A DNA stretch of 64,000 nt from Ralstonia sp. 25mfcol4.1 (GCF_900104095.1 NZ_FNJO01000005.1:186001-250000); one strand, 5' to 3'; numbered from the stretch's first letter, positions 46,272 to 54,774 are shown. Made by a program: numbers and translations. The notes: a model not told the origin generated them from the sequence alone.

Positions 46272-47014
46272 TGTCGGCGTTTCGAATGAGCGAGATCCGC
46301 AGGATCATAGGGAAGGTCCTTGAAACGCTCGCCGATCTCAGACCCATGCATCCCGCGACGCGGGCTGAGCGACGGCGTCAGCGCGAGATGGAAAGATCCT
46401 TGCAGCGTGCCTATCGTGCGATATGCGGCATTTCCCTGGAGGAAGCGCAGGCCATGTTCAGCCGTCCACTGGACGACGGGGCTTTTCAGTCGCTGGGCGC
46501 CTATCCTCTGTTTCTGGATTTGCGGGACAGGTCAATGGAAGCTGTCAGCACTGGCGTGCATCTGCTGCCTGAGAAGGTACCGGCATTGCGTGAAGTCGTA
46601 ACGCAAGGTTATGAGCTGATTGGGAAAAACACATACGCAGGGCGCACGGATGCCGGGAACCGCTTGATCTTTCATACCTATGAGGAGTTCAACGGCATTT
46701 GCGCGGAAATTTCCACCAACGACGTGGAAGTGTGCCGCCGCGTGATTGCGATGGACCTTCGGCCACCGGAGCCCTGGGTCGCCTTCCCCGAATTGGCGGA
46801 AACGGCCTTCGGCTTTCTGCAAGGCAATATCGAGTACTGGTGGTACGTGTACTGGGAGCCATACTGGGAGTCGCTCGACAAGGGTAAGCAGGACGCGTTT
46901 CTTGCGGGCGCCACGGATGCCTGGCAAGCGTGTTTCTGGCGCCATCTCGGAGAAGGCAGGGAGATTTTCGAAGAAATGGCCCGGTCGAGGTCGCAGGAAG
47001 CCGACCGACGCTAG
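46271..47014 (+). CDS. candidate immunity protein, copy 2 (tandem paralogue)
   Basis: A 247-residue paralogue of the preceding gene. From 'MHPATRA' onward the two align without gaps, and by eye roughly four residues in five are the same. A 48-residue run near the C-terminus is identical, and the DNA in that part is almost unchanged. Differences concentrate in the first 60 residues, around residue 75, and at the very C-terminus. This pattern fits a recent tandem duplication with divergence or gene conversion. The start codon overlaps the previous stop. A strong hairpin 13 bases downstream ends the operon. Confidence 0.75.
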   Translation: MSAFRMSEIRRIIGKVLETLADLRPMHPATRAERRRQREMERSLQRAYRAICGISLEEAQAMFSRPLDDGAFQSLGAYPLFLDLRDRSMEAVSTGVHLLPEKVPALREVVTQGYELIGKNTYAGRTDAGNRLIFHTYEEFNGICAEISTNDVEVCRRVIAMDLRPPEPWVAFPELAETAFGFLQGNIEYWWYVYWEPYWESLDKGKQDAFLAGATDAWQACFWRHLGEGREIFEEMARSRSQEADRR

Positions 47015-47026
47015 CGTTCGCGGAGC

Positions 47027-47070
47027 CCTGCGTCCGCACATCCGGATGGGTGCGCGGACGCAGGTGTTTC
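47027..47070 (+). terminator. strong hairpin terminator ending the PAAR module
   Basis: CCTGCGTCCGC (47027-47037) pairs perfectly with GCGGACGCAGG (47054-47064). The loop has its own palindrome CATCCGGATG (47039-47048). TGTTTCCT follows. It lies between the immunity gene copy 2 and the convergent dihydrolipoamide dehydrogenase gene. Confidence 0.7.
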
Positions 47071-47085
47071 CTGGGCCGCCGCCCC

Positions 47086-48918
47086 TCACATATTCAACGC
47101 CCGCTTCTGCACCGCCAGCGCGGCTTCGCGCATGACCTCCGACAGCGACGGGTGCGGGTGGCAGATCATGCCGATGTCTTCCGACGCGGCCTTGAACTCC
47201 ATGGCGACCACGCCTTCGGCAATCAGGTCCGAGGCATTGGCGGAGATAATGTGTACGCCCAGCAGTTCATCGGTCTTCGCGTCGGCGATCATCTTGACGA
47301 AGCCGTCGGGGCGGCCGATGCCCATGGCGCGGCCGTTGGCCTGCATCGGGAACTGGCCGGTGCGGTATTCGCGGCCTTCGGCCTTCAGTTGCGCCTCGGT
47401 CTTGCCCACCCAGGCAATCTCGGGCTCGGTGTAGATCACCCACGGAATGCAGTTGTAGTCGATGTGCGGCTTCTGGCCGTCGATGACTTCGGCCACCATC
47501 ACGCCTTCGTCCTCGGCCTTGTGCGCCAGCATCGGCCCGCGCACCACGTCGCCAATGGCATAGATCCCCGCCACCGAGGTGCGGCAGTTGTCATCGACGG
47601 GGATGAAGCCGCGCGGGTCTGCGGACAGGCCCACGGCGTCCAGGCCCAGGTTGTCGGTGTTCGGCACGCGGCCGATCGACACGATCAGGCGATCGGCCTC
47701 AAGCTTCTGATCGGCGCCGGACTGGTCCTTGAAGGCGATGGTCACGCCGCCCTTGGCCTTGGTCTTCACCTCGCCGATATTGACACCCAGGTGAATGGTC
47801 AGCCCCTGCTTCTTGAACAACTTGGCGGCTTCCCTGGCAATGGCTTCGTCAACGGCGCCCAGGAAGGCGGGCAGGGCTTCAAGAATGGTGACTTCGGCCC
47901 CAAGGCGGCGCCAGACCGAGCCCAGTTCCAGCCCGATCACGCCTGCGCCGATCACGGCGAGCTTCTTCGGCACGGAATCGAAGGACAGGGCGCCTTCGTT
48001 GTCGGACACGATTTTGTTATCGACAGGCACGCCGGGCAGGTGGCGGGCCTTCGAGCCCGTGGCGATGATGACATTGCGTGCGGTGTAGGGCCTGGTGTCG
48101 CCGCCGTCGCTGGCTTCCACGGTGACCACGCCATCGGGCGCCCGGCCCTTGAACTTGCCGTGGCCCTTGATCCAGGTGACCTTGTTCTTGCGGAACAGGA
48201 ATTCCACGCCGCCGGTGAACTTGTCGACGATGGCGGCCTTGCGGCGGATCATCTGCGCCAGGTCCAGCGACACGCCCTTGATCTGTACGCCGTGGTCGGC
48301 CATGCCGTGCTGCGCGTGTTCAAAGTGTTCGGACGACGCCAGCAGCGCCTTGCTGGGGATGCAACCCACGTTCAGGCAGGTGCCGCCCAGGCGAGGCTTG
48401 CCCGCCTCGTCCTTCCATTCCTCGATGCAGGCCACGGTCTTGCCAAGTTGCGCGGCCCGGATGGCGGCGATGTAGCCGCCCGGGCCCGATCCGATCACGA
48501 TCACGTCGAAGTCCGCCTTGGCCGAAGGGCTGGCGCCGCCGCCTGTCGCCCCTGCGGATACGGATGCGGGCGCTGCAGCGGCCGGGGCGGTGGCGGATGC
48601 CGCAGCGGGCGCGGAGGCCGAAGCCGTTGCCGGTGCCGGTGCCGGCTTGGCGGCCGGGGCGGCGGCGGTGGCCTTGGCATCGGTATCCACCACGGCGATC
48701 ACCTCGTCTGCGTGAACGGTGGCGCCGTCCGGCTTGACGATCTGCGTCAGGACACCGTTGTCCGGACACGGCACTTCCAGCGTGACCTTGTCGGTTTCCA
48801 GTTCCACAAGGATTTCGTCGCGCTGGACGGCTTCGCCGGGCTTCTTCTTCCACTGGAGCAGCGTGGCTTCCGAGACGGATTCGGACAGCTGGGGCACCTT
48901 CACTTCAATCGTGGCCAT
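47086..48918 (-). CDS. lpdA: dihydrolipoamide dehydrogenase with N-terminal lipoyl domain
   Basis: A 610-residue E3 flavoprotein. Residues 1-80 form a lipoyl domain with the target lysine at 44 in 'ETDKVTLEV'; the sequence is like that of 2-oxoglutarate dehydrogenase E2. An Ala/Pro-rich swinging linker runs to about 133. The E3 core then has the FAD motif 'VIVIGSGPGGYIAAIRAAQL', the redox pair Cys181/Cys186 in 'GGTCLNVGCIPSK', and the dimer-interface block 'YTEPEIAWVG'. It re-oxidises dihydrolipoamide in 2-oxoacid dehydrogenase complexes. No E1 or E2 gene is beside it, so it is probably an additional copy serving an unlinked complex. Confidence 0.95.
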   Translation of the reverse strand: MATIEVKVPQLSESVSEATLLQWKKKPGEAVQRDEILVELETDKVTLEVPCPDNGVLTQIVKPDGATVHADEVIAVVDTDAKATAAAPAAKPAPAPATASASAPAAASATAPAAAAPASVSAGATGGGASPSAKADFDVIVIGSGPGGYIAAIRAAQLGKTVACIEEWKDEAGKPRLGGTCLNVGCIPSKALLASSEHFEHAQHGMADHGVQIKGVSLDLAQMIRRKAAIVDKFTGGVEFLFRKNKVTWIKGHGKFKGRAPDGVVTVEASDGGDTRPYTARNVIIATGSKARHLPGVPVDNKIVSDNEGALSFDSVPKKLAVIGAGVIGLELGSVWRRLGAEVTILEALPAFLGAVDEAIAREAAKLFKKQGLTIHLGVNIGEVKTKAKGGVTIAFKDQSGADQKLEADRLIVSIGRVPNTDNLGLDAVGLSADPRGFIPVDDNCRTSVAGIYAIGDVVRGPMLAHKAEDEGVMVAEVIDGQKPHIDYNCIPWVIYTEPEIAWVGKTEAQLKAEGREYRTGQFPMQANGRAMGIGRPDGFVKMIADAKTDELLGVHIISANASDLIAEGVVAMEFKAASEDIGMICHPHPSLSEVMREAALAVQKRALNM

Positions 48919-49010
48919 GGTCTTCCTTCGGGTTCTCGTGTGGCGAAAGCTTCCAGTCTAGGAGAGCACGCCGTCAGCCATGCGATACGCGAATAAGGGT
49001 TTACCCGCAT

Positions 49011-49043
49011 AAATGCAAACGGCCCGCCGATAGGGGCGGGCCG
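49011..49043 (-). terminator. terminator after the SDR gene (minus strand)
   Basis: GGCCCGCC (49021-49028) pairs with GGCGGGCC (49035-49042) around a six-base loop. Read on the minus strand, the stem is followed by GTTTGCATTT. It lies 45 bases beyond the SDR stop. Confidence 0.65.
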
Positions 49044-49086
49044 GTGCCAGGAAAGACCGCGCTGTGTCGGGGCGCGGCTGGAAGGC

Positions 49087-49824
49087 TTAGTGGCCGGCGC
49101 TCTGGCCTCCGTCAACGTGCAGGATCTCGCCGGTGATGAACGGCGCCGATTCCAGGAACAGCACGGCTTCGGCGATATCGCTCATTTCGCCCATATGGCC
49201 CATCGGGTGCAACGCGCCAAGGGCCTCGTGGGTTTCCGGTGCGTGCATCGGCGATTTGATGATGCCGGGGGACACCGCGTTCACGCGGATGCCGCGGCGG
49301 GCGTATTCCACGGCCAGCGACTTGGTGGCCGCGTTGATGCCGCCCTTGGTCAGCGATGCCAGCACGGACGGCACGCCCTGAATGGCATGGTCCACCAGGC
49401 TGGTGGTGATGCTCACCACGTGGCCGCTGCCCTGCTTTTCCATCTGCGCGATGGCCAGTTGCGTGATGTAGAAGAAGCCGGCCAGATTCACGCCGGTCTT
49501 GGTGATGTAGTCCTCGGCCGTGTAGCTGGTGAACGGCTTGGCGATGAAGATGCCGGCGTTGTTGACCAGCGCATCGACGCGGCCGAACGTCTCGATGGCT
49601 TGCGACACCACCCGGCGGGCAGTGTGCGGATCGGCGATATCGCCCGGCACGGCCAGGATGTTCGCGTCATCGGGTTGCTGGATGCCGCGCGCCGTGGCCA
49701 CGACGCGGTAGCCGCGCTGGCGGTAGGCCTTGACCAGTTCGGCGCCGATACCTTGCGAAGCGCCCGTGACGATGGCGACCTTCTGCGTGGCTTGCGTGGC
49801 TTGGTTGGTTTGCGTGGTGCTCAT
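49087..49824 (-). CDS. short-chain dehydrogenase/reductase-family protein lacking the catalytic Tyr
   Basis: A 245-residue classical SDR. The NAD(P)-binding motif is 'TGASQGIGAELVKAYRQRG', with 'NNAGIF' in the core and 'PGIIKSPM' near the C-terminus. The YxxxK catalytic motif reads 'ASLTK': Lys is kept but Tyr is replaced by Ala (codon GCA). The catalytic Ser position lies in 'VSITTSL'. Start ATG at 49824 follows GAGG; the longer frame has no such support. Either the activity uses another residue, or this branch has a binding or non-redox role. Variants of this sort (ASLTKGG) seem to be shared by a subgroup, from memory. Confidence 0.87.
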   Translation of the reverse strand: MSTTQTNQATQATQKVAIVTGASQGIGAELVKAYRQRGYRVVATARGIQQPDDANILAVPGDIADPHTARRVVSQAIETFGRVDALVNNAGIFIAKPFTSYTAEDYITKTGVNLAGFFYITQLAIAQMEKQGSGHVVSITTSLVDHAIQGVPSVLASLTKGGINAATKSLAVEYARRGIRVNAVSPGIIKSPMHAPETHEALGALHPMGHMGEMSDIAEAVLFLESAPFITGEILHVDGGQSAGH

Positions 49825-50011
49825 GATTTGCCTCATTGATTGGGTTGACCTTGGCATCGCTGCCAATCGAATCGACGTGGTCGATGGCAGGAAATGTAGG
49901 TGAGGCAAGCCCGCGATTGAACGGCCCCGGCGCTCAAACAGTTATGCGCGGCGGTAACAAGTGCGCGGGCGTGGCATGATGCGGCGATCTGCCAGGGGAA
50001 CGGAGGATGCG

Positions 50012-50986
50012 ATGACGACGCTTGGAAGGGCGGTGACCGGCGCGGAGGCCATCGAGACAACGGTATTCCGCCAGGATGCGCTGTCGGTGGGCCTGGTGCT
50101 GCCGCTGCTGGGCAAAGGCGAGATCGCACCGGACTTCCAGGCGCAGCTGGACCTCGCGGCGCGCGCCGACGCGCTGGGCTACCGGGCGCTATGGGTGCGC
50201 GATGTGCCGCTGAACAGCGCCGGGTATCCCGATCCGGTCGGGCATCTCGACCCCTGGGTGCTGCTTGGCGCGCTGGCCACGCGGACCCGGCGGATTGCGC
50301 TGGCCAGCGGCGCCATCGTGCTGACGCTGCGGCATCCGCTGCATATCGCCAAGGCGGCGATTTCAGTCAGTGCGCTGTCGGGGCAGCGCTTTATTCTGGG
50401 GCTGGGATCGGGCGACCGTCCGCCCGAATATGCCGCGTTCGGCCGCGACACCGAGGCGCGCCGCGACCTGTTCCGCGATCATTGGGAAACGGTTGGCGCC
50501 TCCGTAGGCGTGCCGTCGCGCGTCATGCCGGACCTGCAACCGGAAGGCGCGCCGGATTTCTACCTGCTGCCGCACCAGCCCCGCGCCGTGCCGCTGCTGG
50601 CGGTGGGCTCGGGCGGGCAGAGCGTGGACTGGATCGCCCGCCACGCCATCGGGTGGATGACCTACCATCGCGATCCCGACACCCAGCGCGAGCGGCACCG
50701 GATGTGGCGCATCGCCGTGGAGCGCGGCGCGCCCGAGCAGTTCCGGGGGTTCGGCGTGGCCATGCGCCTCGACCTGTCAGAGCGGCCCGACGAGGCGCCG
50801 TCGCCATTGAATCTCGGCTATCGCACCGGCGCCCGTGCACTGGTGGACCTGCTTTCGGAAATGCGCGAAGCGGGCACGCATCACGTGGCGCTTAATGTCA
50901 CCGACTCGACACGGCCGCCCGGAGAGGTTCTGGAAGAGGTGGCCGAGACCGTGCTGCCGCACTTCCACGGCGCCGCCCCGGCGTAA
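50012..50986 (+). CDS. luciferase-like (LLM-class) flavin-dependent oxidoreductase
   Basis: A 324-residue TIM-barrel flavoprotein of the bacterial luciferase superfamily, most like the LLM-class oxidoreductase subgroup often found with regulators in Burkholderiales. Recognisable parts: 'LGYRALWVRDVPL' near residue 48, 'TRTRRIALASGAIVLTLRHP', 'SGQRFILGLGSGDRPPEYAAFG' and 'PLLAVGSGGQSVDWIARH'. GGAGG precedes ATG at 50012. It is expected to use reduced flavin from a partner reductase and oxygen. No reductase gene is adjacent. It is convergent with an MFS gene. Confidence 0.85.
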   Translation: MTTLGRAVTGAEAIETTVFRQDALSVGLVLPLLGKGEIAPDFQAQLDLAARADALGYRALWVRDVPLNSAGYPDPVGHLDPWVLLGALATRTRRIALASGAIVLTLRHPLHIAKAAISVSALSGQRFILGLGSGDRPPEYAAFGRDTEARRDLFRDHWETVGASVGVPSRVMPDLQPEGAPDFYLLPHQPRAVPLLAVGSGGQSVDWIARHAIGWMTYHRDPDTQRERHRMWRIAVERGAPEQFRGFGVAMRLDLSERPDEAPSPLNLGYRTGARALVDLLSEMREAGTHHVALNVTDSTRPPGEVLEEVAETVLPHFHGAAPA

Positions 50987-51001
50987 GCACGGCGGCTCCC
51001 A

Positions 51002-52174
51002 TCAAAGCGCGCAGAGCGTGGCGGCGATCACCAGTGCTGCGGCGGCCACGCCCAGCGATTCGCCAAAATTGTTGCTGCCGTGCATCAGTGCCGTGGATAC
51101 CAGCGGGCCAACGATCTGGCCGACGCCATAGGCGGCCGTCATCACCGCAAACAGGTTGAACCTGACCTTGCGGGCCAGACGGCGCGCGGCAGGCGCCGCA
51201 ATCGTGACCGTCCCCATGAAGGTGCCCCCGACCAATACCGCACTGGCCAGGTAGGCCAGCGCCGTATGGCTCAGCGCGGGCAGCACCACGCCAACGGCCT
51301 GCACGCCAAGATTCCATTGCATGGCGCGGCGGGTGCCCAGACGCTCATGCACGGCATGCCAGAGGAAACAGGACGGTGCCGCGCCCAGACCGAAGACGGC
51401 CCACACGTGAATGGGATCGATCGGGCCCAGCGCGTCTCGTACGAACAGCGGCAGATAAGTGGCGGTGATGATGTAGCCAAAGCCGGCGAGACCATAGCTG
51501 ACGATCAGCGCGGCCGGCCCGAGGGTGCCCTGCGGGACGGCCGCGGCCGCCGGGGCATCGCCGGTGCGTGCCTCCAGGCCCAGCACGCGCCATGCCAGCG
51601 CGCTCAGTACCAGCGCGCCGATGGCCAGCCCAAGCCATAGCGCCAGGCTGTGCCAATGTGCCAGGTTGCCCATGGCGATCAGCTCGGCGGAAACCACGAT
51701 GCCGATCCCCACGCCGGAAAACATCAGCGGCGCGCCATCGTGTCGGCCGCGCACATGCAGCAGCCACGATGCGGCGCTGACCAGGGCCAGTGCGCTGAGC
51801 ACACCCGCGACAAAGCGAACCACGATCAGCAGCGGATCGGGCAGCGGCAAAGCCAGCGCCGCCAGCGACACGACCGTCCCGCCCAGTGCCACACGCGACC
51901 AGAAGCCGGCCCGGTCACGTGCGATACGTGCGGCCAGCAGGGCACCCACCAGGTAGCCGGCGTAATTGGCCGACGCGGCGAGCGATCCCGTTGCCACGCT
52001 CATCGCGCCGTCACGCACCATGAGCGGATACATGCCGGTGAAGGCAAAGCGGCCGAAGCCCATTGCCACGGCCAATGCCAGCGCTGCGGCAATGGCTTCG
52101 CCCAGCGATTTCCCGGCGCTGGCATCGCGTCGGGTTTGCGGTGTCGGAATGGAGCGGGCCGTGGAGTTCGCCAT
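51002..52174 (-). CDS. MFS transporter, YbfB/YjiJ-like
   Basis: A 390-residue, 12-segment membrane protein of the YbfB/YjiJ branch of the major facilitator superfamily. The opening 'AMGFGRFAFTGMYPLMVRDG' is characteristic of this branch. 'YLVGALLAARIARDR' follows in segments 2-3. The start ATG at 52174 ('MANSTARS') has only a weak ribosome-binding site; GTG at 52192 is an alternative. The substrate is unknown. The LysR gene upstream on the same strand (stop at 52323, gap of about 150 bases) may regulate it. A TCTC-AAAAA-GAGA inverted repeat lies just before the start. Confidence 0.88.
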   Translation of the reverse strand: MANSTARSIPTPQTRRDASAGKSLGEAIAAALALAVAMGFGRFAFTGMYPLMVRDGAMSVATGSLAASANYAGYLVGALLAARIARDRAGFWSRVALGGTVVSLAALALPLPDPLLIVVRFVAGVLSALALVSAASWLLHVRGRHDGAPLMFSGVGIGIVVSAELIAMGNLAHWHSLALWLGLAIGALVLSALAWRVLGLEARTGDAPAAAAVPQGTLGPAALIVSYGLAGFGYIITATYLPLFVRDALGPIDPIHVWAVFGLGAAPSCFLWHAVHERLGTRRAMQWNLGVQAVGVVLPALSHTALAYLASAVLVGGTFMGTVTIAAPAARRLARKVRFNLFAVMTAAYGVGQIVGPLVSTALMHGSNNFGESLGVAAAALVIAATLCAL

Positions 52175-52322
52175 GATCGCGGGGGTCGTCACTGATATTC
52201 TCAAAAAGAGATGAATGACAACGTAAAAATCTCGATATGGGAATGATAGGGCAAGCCGAACTGCTGGCTTGTTCCGCCATGTATCAAGTGATATTCCGCC
52301 TGCGCAAAAGGGGAAGGGGCCG

Positions 52323-53234
52323 CTACGCGGAAAACTTGTCGACCAGGAAGTCGACGAATGTGCGCACCCGCCGCGACACATGGCGCGCATGGGGATACAG
52401 CAGCACGAAGGGGCGCGTGCTGCCGCCAAATTGCTGAAGCACCTGGACGAGCGTGCCTTCACGCAGATCCTGCTCGACGACAAAGCGATAGGTCTGGAAC
52501 AGGCCCGCGCCGGCTCGGGCCAGCGTAGCGCCGCCGAGCGCGTCCTCGGACGTGGCAATGGCGCCGGTGGTCACCACATCGATGTCCTCGCCGTCCTGGC
52601 GGAACGTCCATGGGATGCGTCGGCCGCTGCTCGGACGTTCGAACTGAATGCACTCGTGCGCCAGCAGGTCGTCGAGCGTTTGCGGGGTGCCGTGGCGCTT
52701 CAGGTAGGCGGGTGTGCCCACCACCACCATCTCCGCATCTTCCAGCTTGCGCGCGATCAGCGTGGAGTCGTCGGGCGCACGGCCGCGCACCGACAGGTCA
52801 TACGTGTCGTCGGCAAAGTCCACGTTGCGGTTGCTGATATGGACGTCGATGTCGACCTCGGGATAGCGTTCGCGGAATTCCGGCAGCACCGGCAGCACCC
52901 GATAGTGCGCGTACGGGGTGGGCAGGCTGATGCGCAGCCGGCCGGCAGGCGTGGCGTGCTGGCCGCTGATCTGCCGCTCGGCATCCACTAGCTGGGCCAA
53001 TGCCTGGCGGGTCTCGTCGAAGTAGGTGCGGCCCTCGTCCGTCAACCGGATCTGGCGCGTGGTGCGCACGAACAGCCGGACACCCAGCCGCTCTTCCAGC
53101 CTCGACACACTGCGACTGACCGCCGCCGGCGTCACGCCCGCCGCCACCGCCGCCGCCGTAAAGCTGCTAAGTTCGGCCGCCAGACAGAAGAGTTCGATGC
53201 TGCCCAGTTGTAGATCGTCGAATTGGCGCTTCAT
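52323..53234 (-). CDS. LysR-family transcriptional regulator
   Basis: A 303-residue LysR-type regulator of the large group related to DmlR/AaeR-like proteins. The helix-turn-helix spans about residues 20-45 ('SFTAAAVAAGVTPAAVSRSV'). The start at 53234 ('MKRQFDDLQLG') fits the family; the longer frame to 53285 is not needed. The effector domain contains 'DLSVRGRAPDDSTLIARKLE', typical of this group. It is upstream of the YbfB-like MFS gene on the same strand, its probable target. Confidence 0.9.
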   Translation of the reverse strand: MKRQFDDLQLGSIELFCLAAELSSFTAAAVAAGVTPAAVSRSVSRLEERLGVRLFVRTTRQIRLTDEGRTYFDETRQALAQLVDAERQISGQHATPAGRLRISLPTPYAHYRVLPVLPEFRERYPEVDIDVHISNRNVDFADDTYDLSVRGRAPDDSTLIARKLEDAEMVVVGTPAYLKRHGTPQTLDDLLAHECIQFERPSSGRRIPWTFRQDGEDIDVVTTGAIATSEDALGGATLARAGAGLFQTYRFVVEQDLREGTLVQVLQQFGGSTRPFVLLYPHARHVSRRVRTFVDFLVDKFSA

Positions 53235-53508
53235 TGTCGGATGGGGCGAAGGTGCAGAACGCAATGATGAGCCACCTCCGGGCAATCGACATCACGGCGG
53301 CAGCTTCGAGTGCCCGAAGTGTATGCCATGCCACACATCCGGTGGCGGCCCCATCCTCCCTGTGACCGTCCCAGCCCGCTAATGTCCGGCGCACCGTTTA
53401 TGCGCAAAACAGCACAATTTGGTCGCTATCGCTCGCCAATTGTCGAGTTAGGCAAGAATCAGTTGCATGTGCTGGCGCCTGTATCGGCTTTTTGAAGATT
53501 TGCTGATG
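53235..53508. other. intergenic region between a LysR and a Fur-family gene
   Basis: No gene is visible. It must hold the LysR promoter (leftward), but I see no certain -35/-10 pair. The right end is the CAGCCGT heptamer repeat that continues into the Fur-family gene. Confidence 0.5.
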
Positions 53509-53543
53509 CAGCCGTCAGCCGTCAGCCGTCAGCCGTCAGCCGT
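53509..53543. repeat. five-unit heptanucleotide repeat at the 3' end of the Fur-family gene
   Basis: Five exact copies of CAGCCGT run from 53509 to 53543. The stop codon of the Fur-family gene (53536-53538 on the minus strand) is inside the repeat, as are its last two residues. Gain or loss of units beyond the stop would be silent, but loss of the unit carrying it would change the C-terminus. Confidence 0.97.
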
Positions 53544-54048
53544 CGAGCGATGCGGACGCGGCCGTGCCAAACCGGTCGGCCTGGGCGCGGACGGTGGTGG
53601 CCAGCACGGCCTGGCAGTCGCTGCAAAGCCCCGGCATGGCGAGGTCGGCCTTGGCGGGTATCAATCCATGTGCCAGGAAGTGCTGGCGTACGGTCTGCTC
53701 CAGGGCGGCGTCGAACACTTCGGTCAGACTGGCGCAGTGCGTGCAATACAAGTGGCGGTGAACCGGCTGGTCGGCCAGTTCATAAAACGTCATCGAGCGG
53801 TTTTTCTTGTCCGATACCACCACGCGCGCTAGCGGTCCCAGATCGGCCAGGTCGTAAATGGCCTTCTTGAACGAGGAAATGGACTGGCCGTCATTGCGCC
53901 TGAGCATCGCCGCGCAAAGCTGTTCGGGATTCAAATGGCGCTGCGGCGATGCCAGAAGGACTTCCATCAGCGCAACGCGGGCGGCATTGGGCGTGAGACA
54001 GTGAGTCTCCAGCAGCTGAATCGACAATGGGTGCTTTTCGCCAGGCAT
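53536..54048 (-). CDS. Fur-family metal-responsive regulator
   Basis: A 170-residue Fur/Zur-like regulator. The N-terminal winged helix runs to about residue 85 ('LTPNAARVALMEVLLASPQR', 'SISSFKKAIYDLADLG'). The C-terminal dimerisation part has a structural zinc site from two CxxC pairs, 'LYCTHC' and 'LCSDC'. 'HRHLYCTHC' replaces the usual His-rich regulatory block, so the sensed metal is uncertain. The last residues ('SASLDG') and the stop come from the CAGCCGT repeat. No obvious target gene is adjacent. A direct repeat (TAGCCGAC, TAGCCGGAC) near 54122-54143 in the promoter could be an autoregulatory site. Confidence 0.87.
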   Translation of the reverse strand: MPGEKHPLSIQLLETHCLTPNAARVALMEVLLASPQRHLNPEQLCAAMLRRNDGQSISSFKKAIYDLADLGPLARVVVSDKKNRSMTFYELADQPVHRHLYCTHCASLTEVFDAALEQTVRQHFLAHGLIPAKADLAMPGLCSDCQAVLATTVRAQADRFGTAASASLDG

Positions 54049-54315
54049 TTCCGGAATATCAGGGCGCGTGGTTTTCCGCTGGCCGGCGCGGGTATCGGGC
54101 GGCAGGGGTGGCCACGCAGGCTAGCCGACGTTCGTTAGCCGGACATTAATTCGTTGCCCGAAAACGGCGAACTGGGGTTTCGCACTTGTTCCTCGGCGTA
54201 TCAAGTCATGTGCTGCCCGGCCCGTTTATCGGCATATGCGTGGCGCCTATAGTGGGTTCCACGCGAACGGCGCACCGCGCCGATGCAGCAGGAACCCGAG
54301 GAAAAAGGAGCCACC

Positions 54316-54774
54316 ATGTCCGTCGAAACAAAACTGGCCGCCCGCGGCCTGACGTTGCCGCCGCCCCCGCAGCCGCTGGGCAGCTATACCGCCGTCAGCC
54401 GCGCGGGCGATCTGCTGTTCATCTCCGGGCAGTTGCCGCTGCAGGACGGCAGGGTCGTATGGCAGGGTCAGGTCGGCCGTGACCTGACCGTGGCCGAGGG
54501 CAAGCAGGCCGCCCAGCTGGCGGCGTTGAACGTGCTGGCGCAGATCCGCGCGCATCTGGGTGGGTTCGAGCGCCTTGACCATATCGTGCGGGTCGAAGGA
54601 TTCGTGACCAGCGCCCCGGGCATGCTGGACCAGCCCGCGGTGGTGGACGGCGCCTCGGACCTATTCGCCGATGTGCTCGGCGACAAGGCCGGCCATGCCC
54701 GCGCGGTCTATGCGCAGGCCCAGCAGCCGGCCAATGCGGCGGTGATCCTCGTGGTCATCGCGCAGGTCAGGTAG
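54316..54774 (+). CDS. RidA/YjgF-family protein
   Basis: A 152-residue member of the YjgF/YER057c/UK114 family, which hydrolyses reactive enamine/imine intermediates released by PLP enzymes. The family blocks are 'LTLPPPPQPLGSYTAVSRAG', 'LLFISGQLPLQDG' and 'LNVLAQIRAHLGGFERLD'. The canonical catalytic Arg of RidA proper ('CxxR...') is not obvious, so it belongs to a paralogous subgroup. AAAGGAG precedes the start. It is alone on its strand, with 267 bases of apparently non-coding DNA upstream. Confidence 0.88.
   Translation: MSVETKLAARGLTLPPPPQPLGSYTAVSRAGDLLFISGQLPLQDGRVVWQGQVGRDLTVAEGKQAAQLAALNVLAQIRAHLGGFERLDHIVRVEGFVTSAPGMLDQPAVVDGASDLFADVLGDKAGHARAVYAQAQQPANAAVILVVIAQVR

Noticed and set aside
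45549..47014. Assembly duplication as an explanation for the paired immunity genes
   Set aside because: The two copies differ at many positions, especially in the first 60 codons, and have distinct starts and ends, so they are true paralogues.
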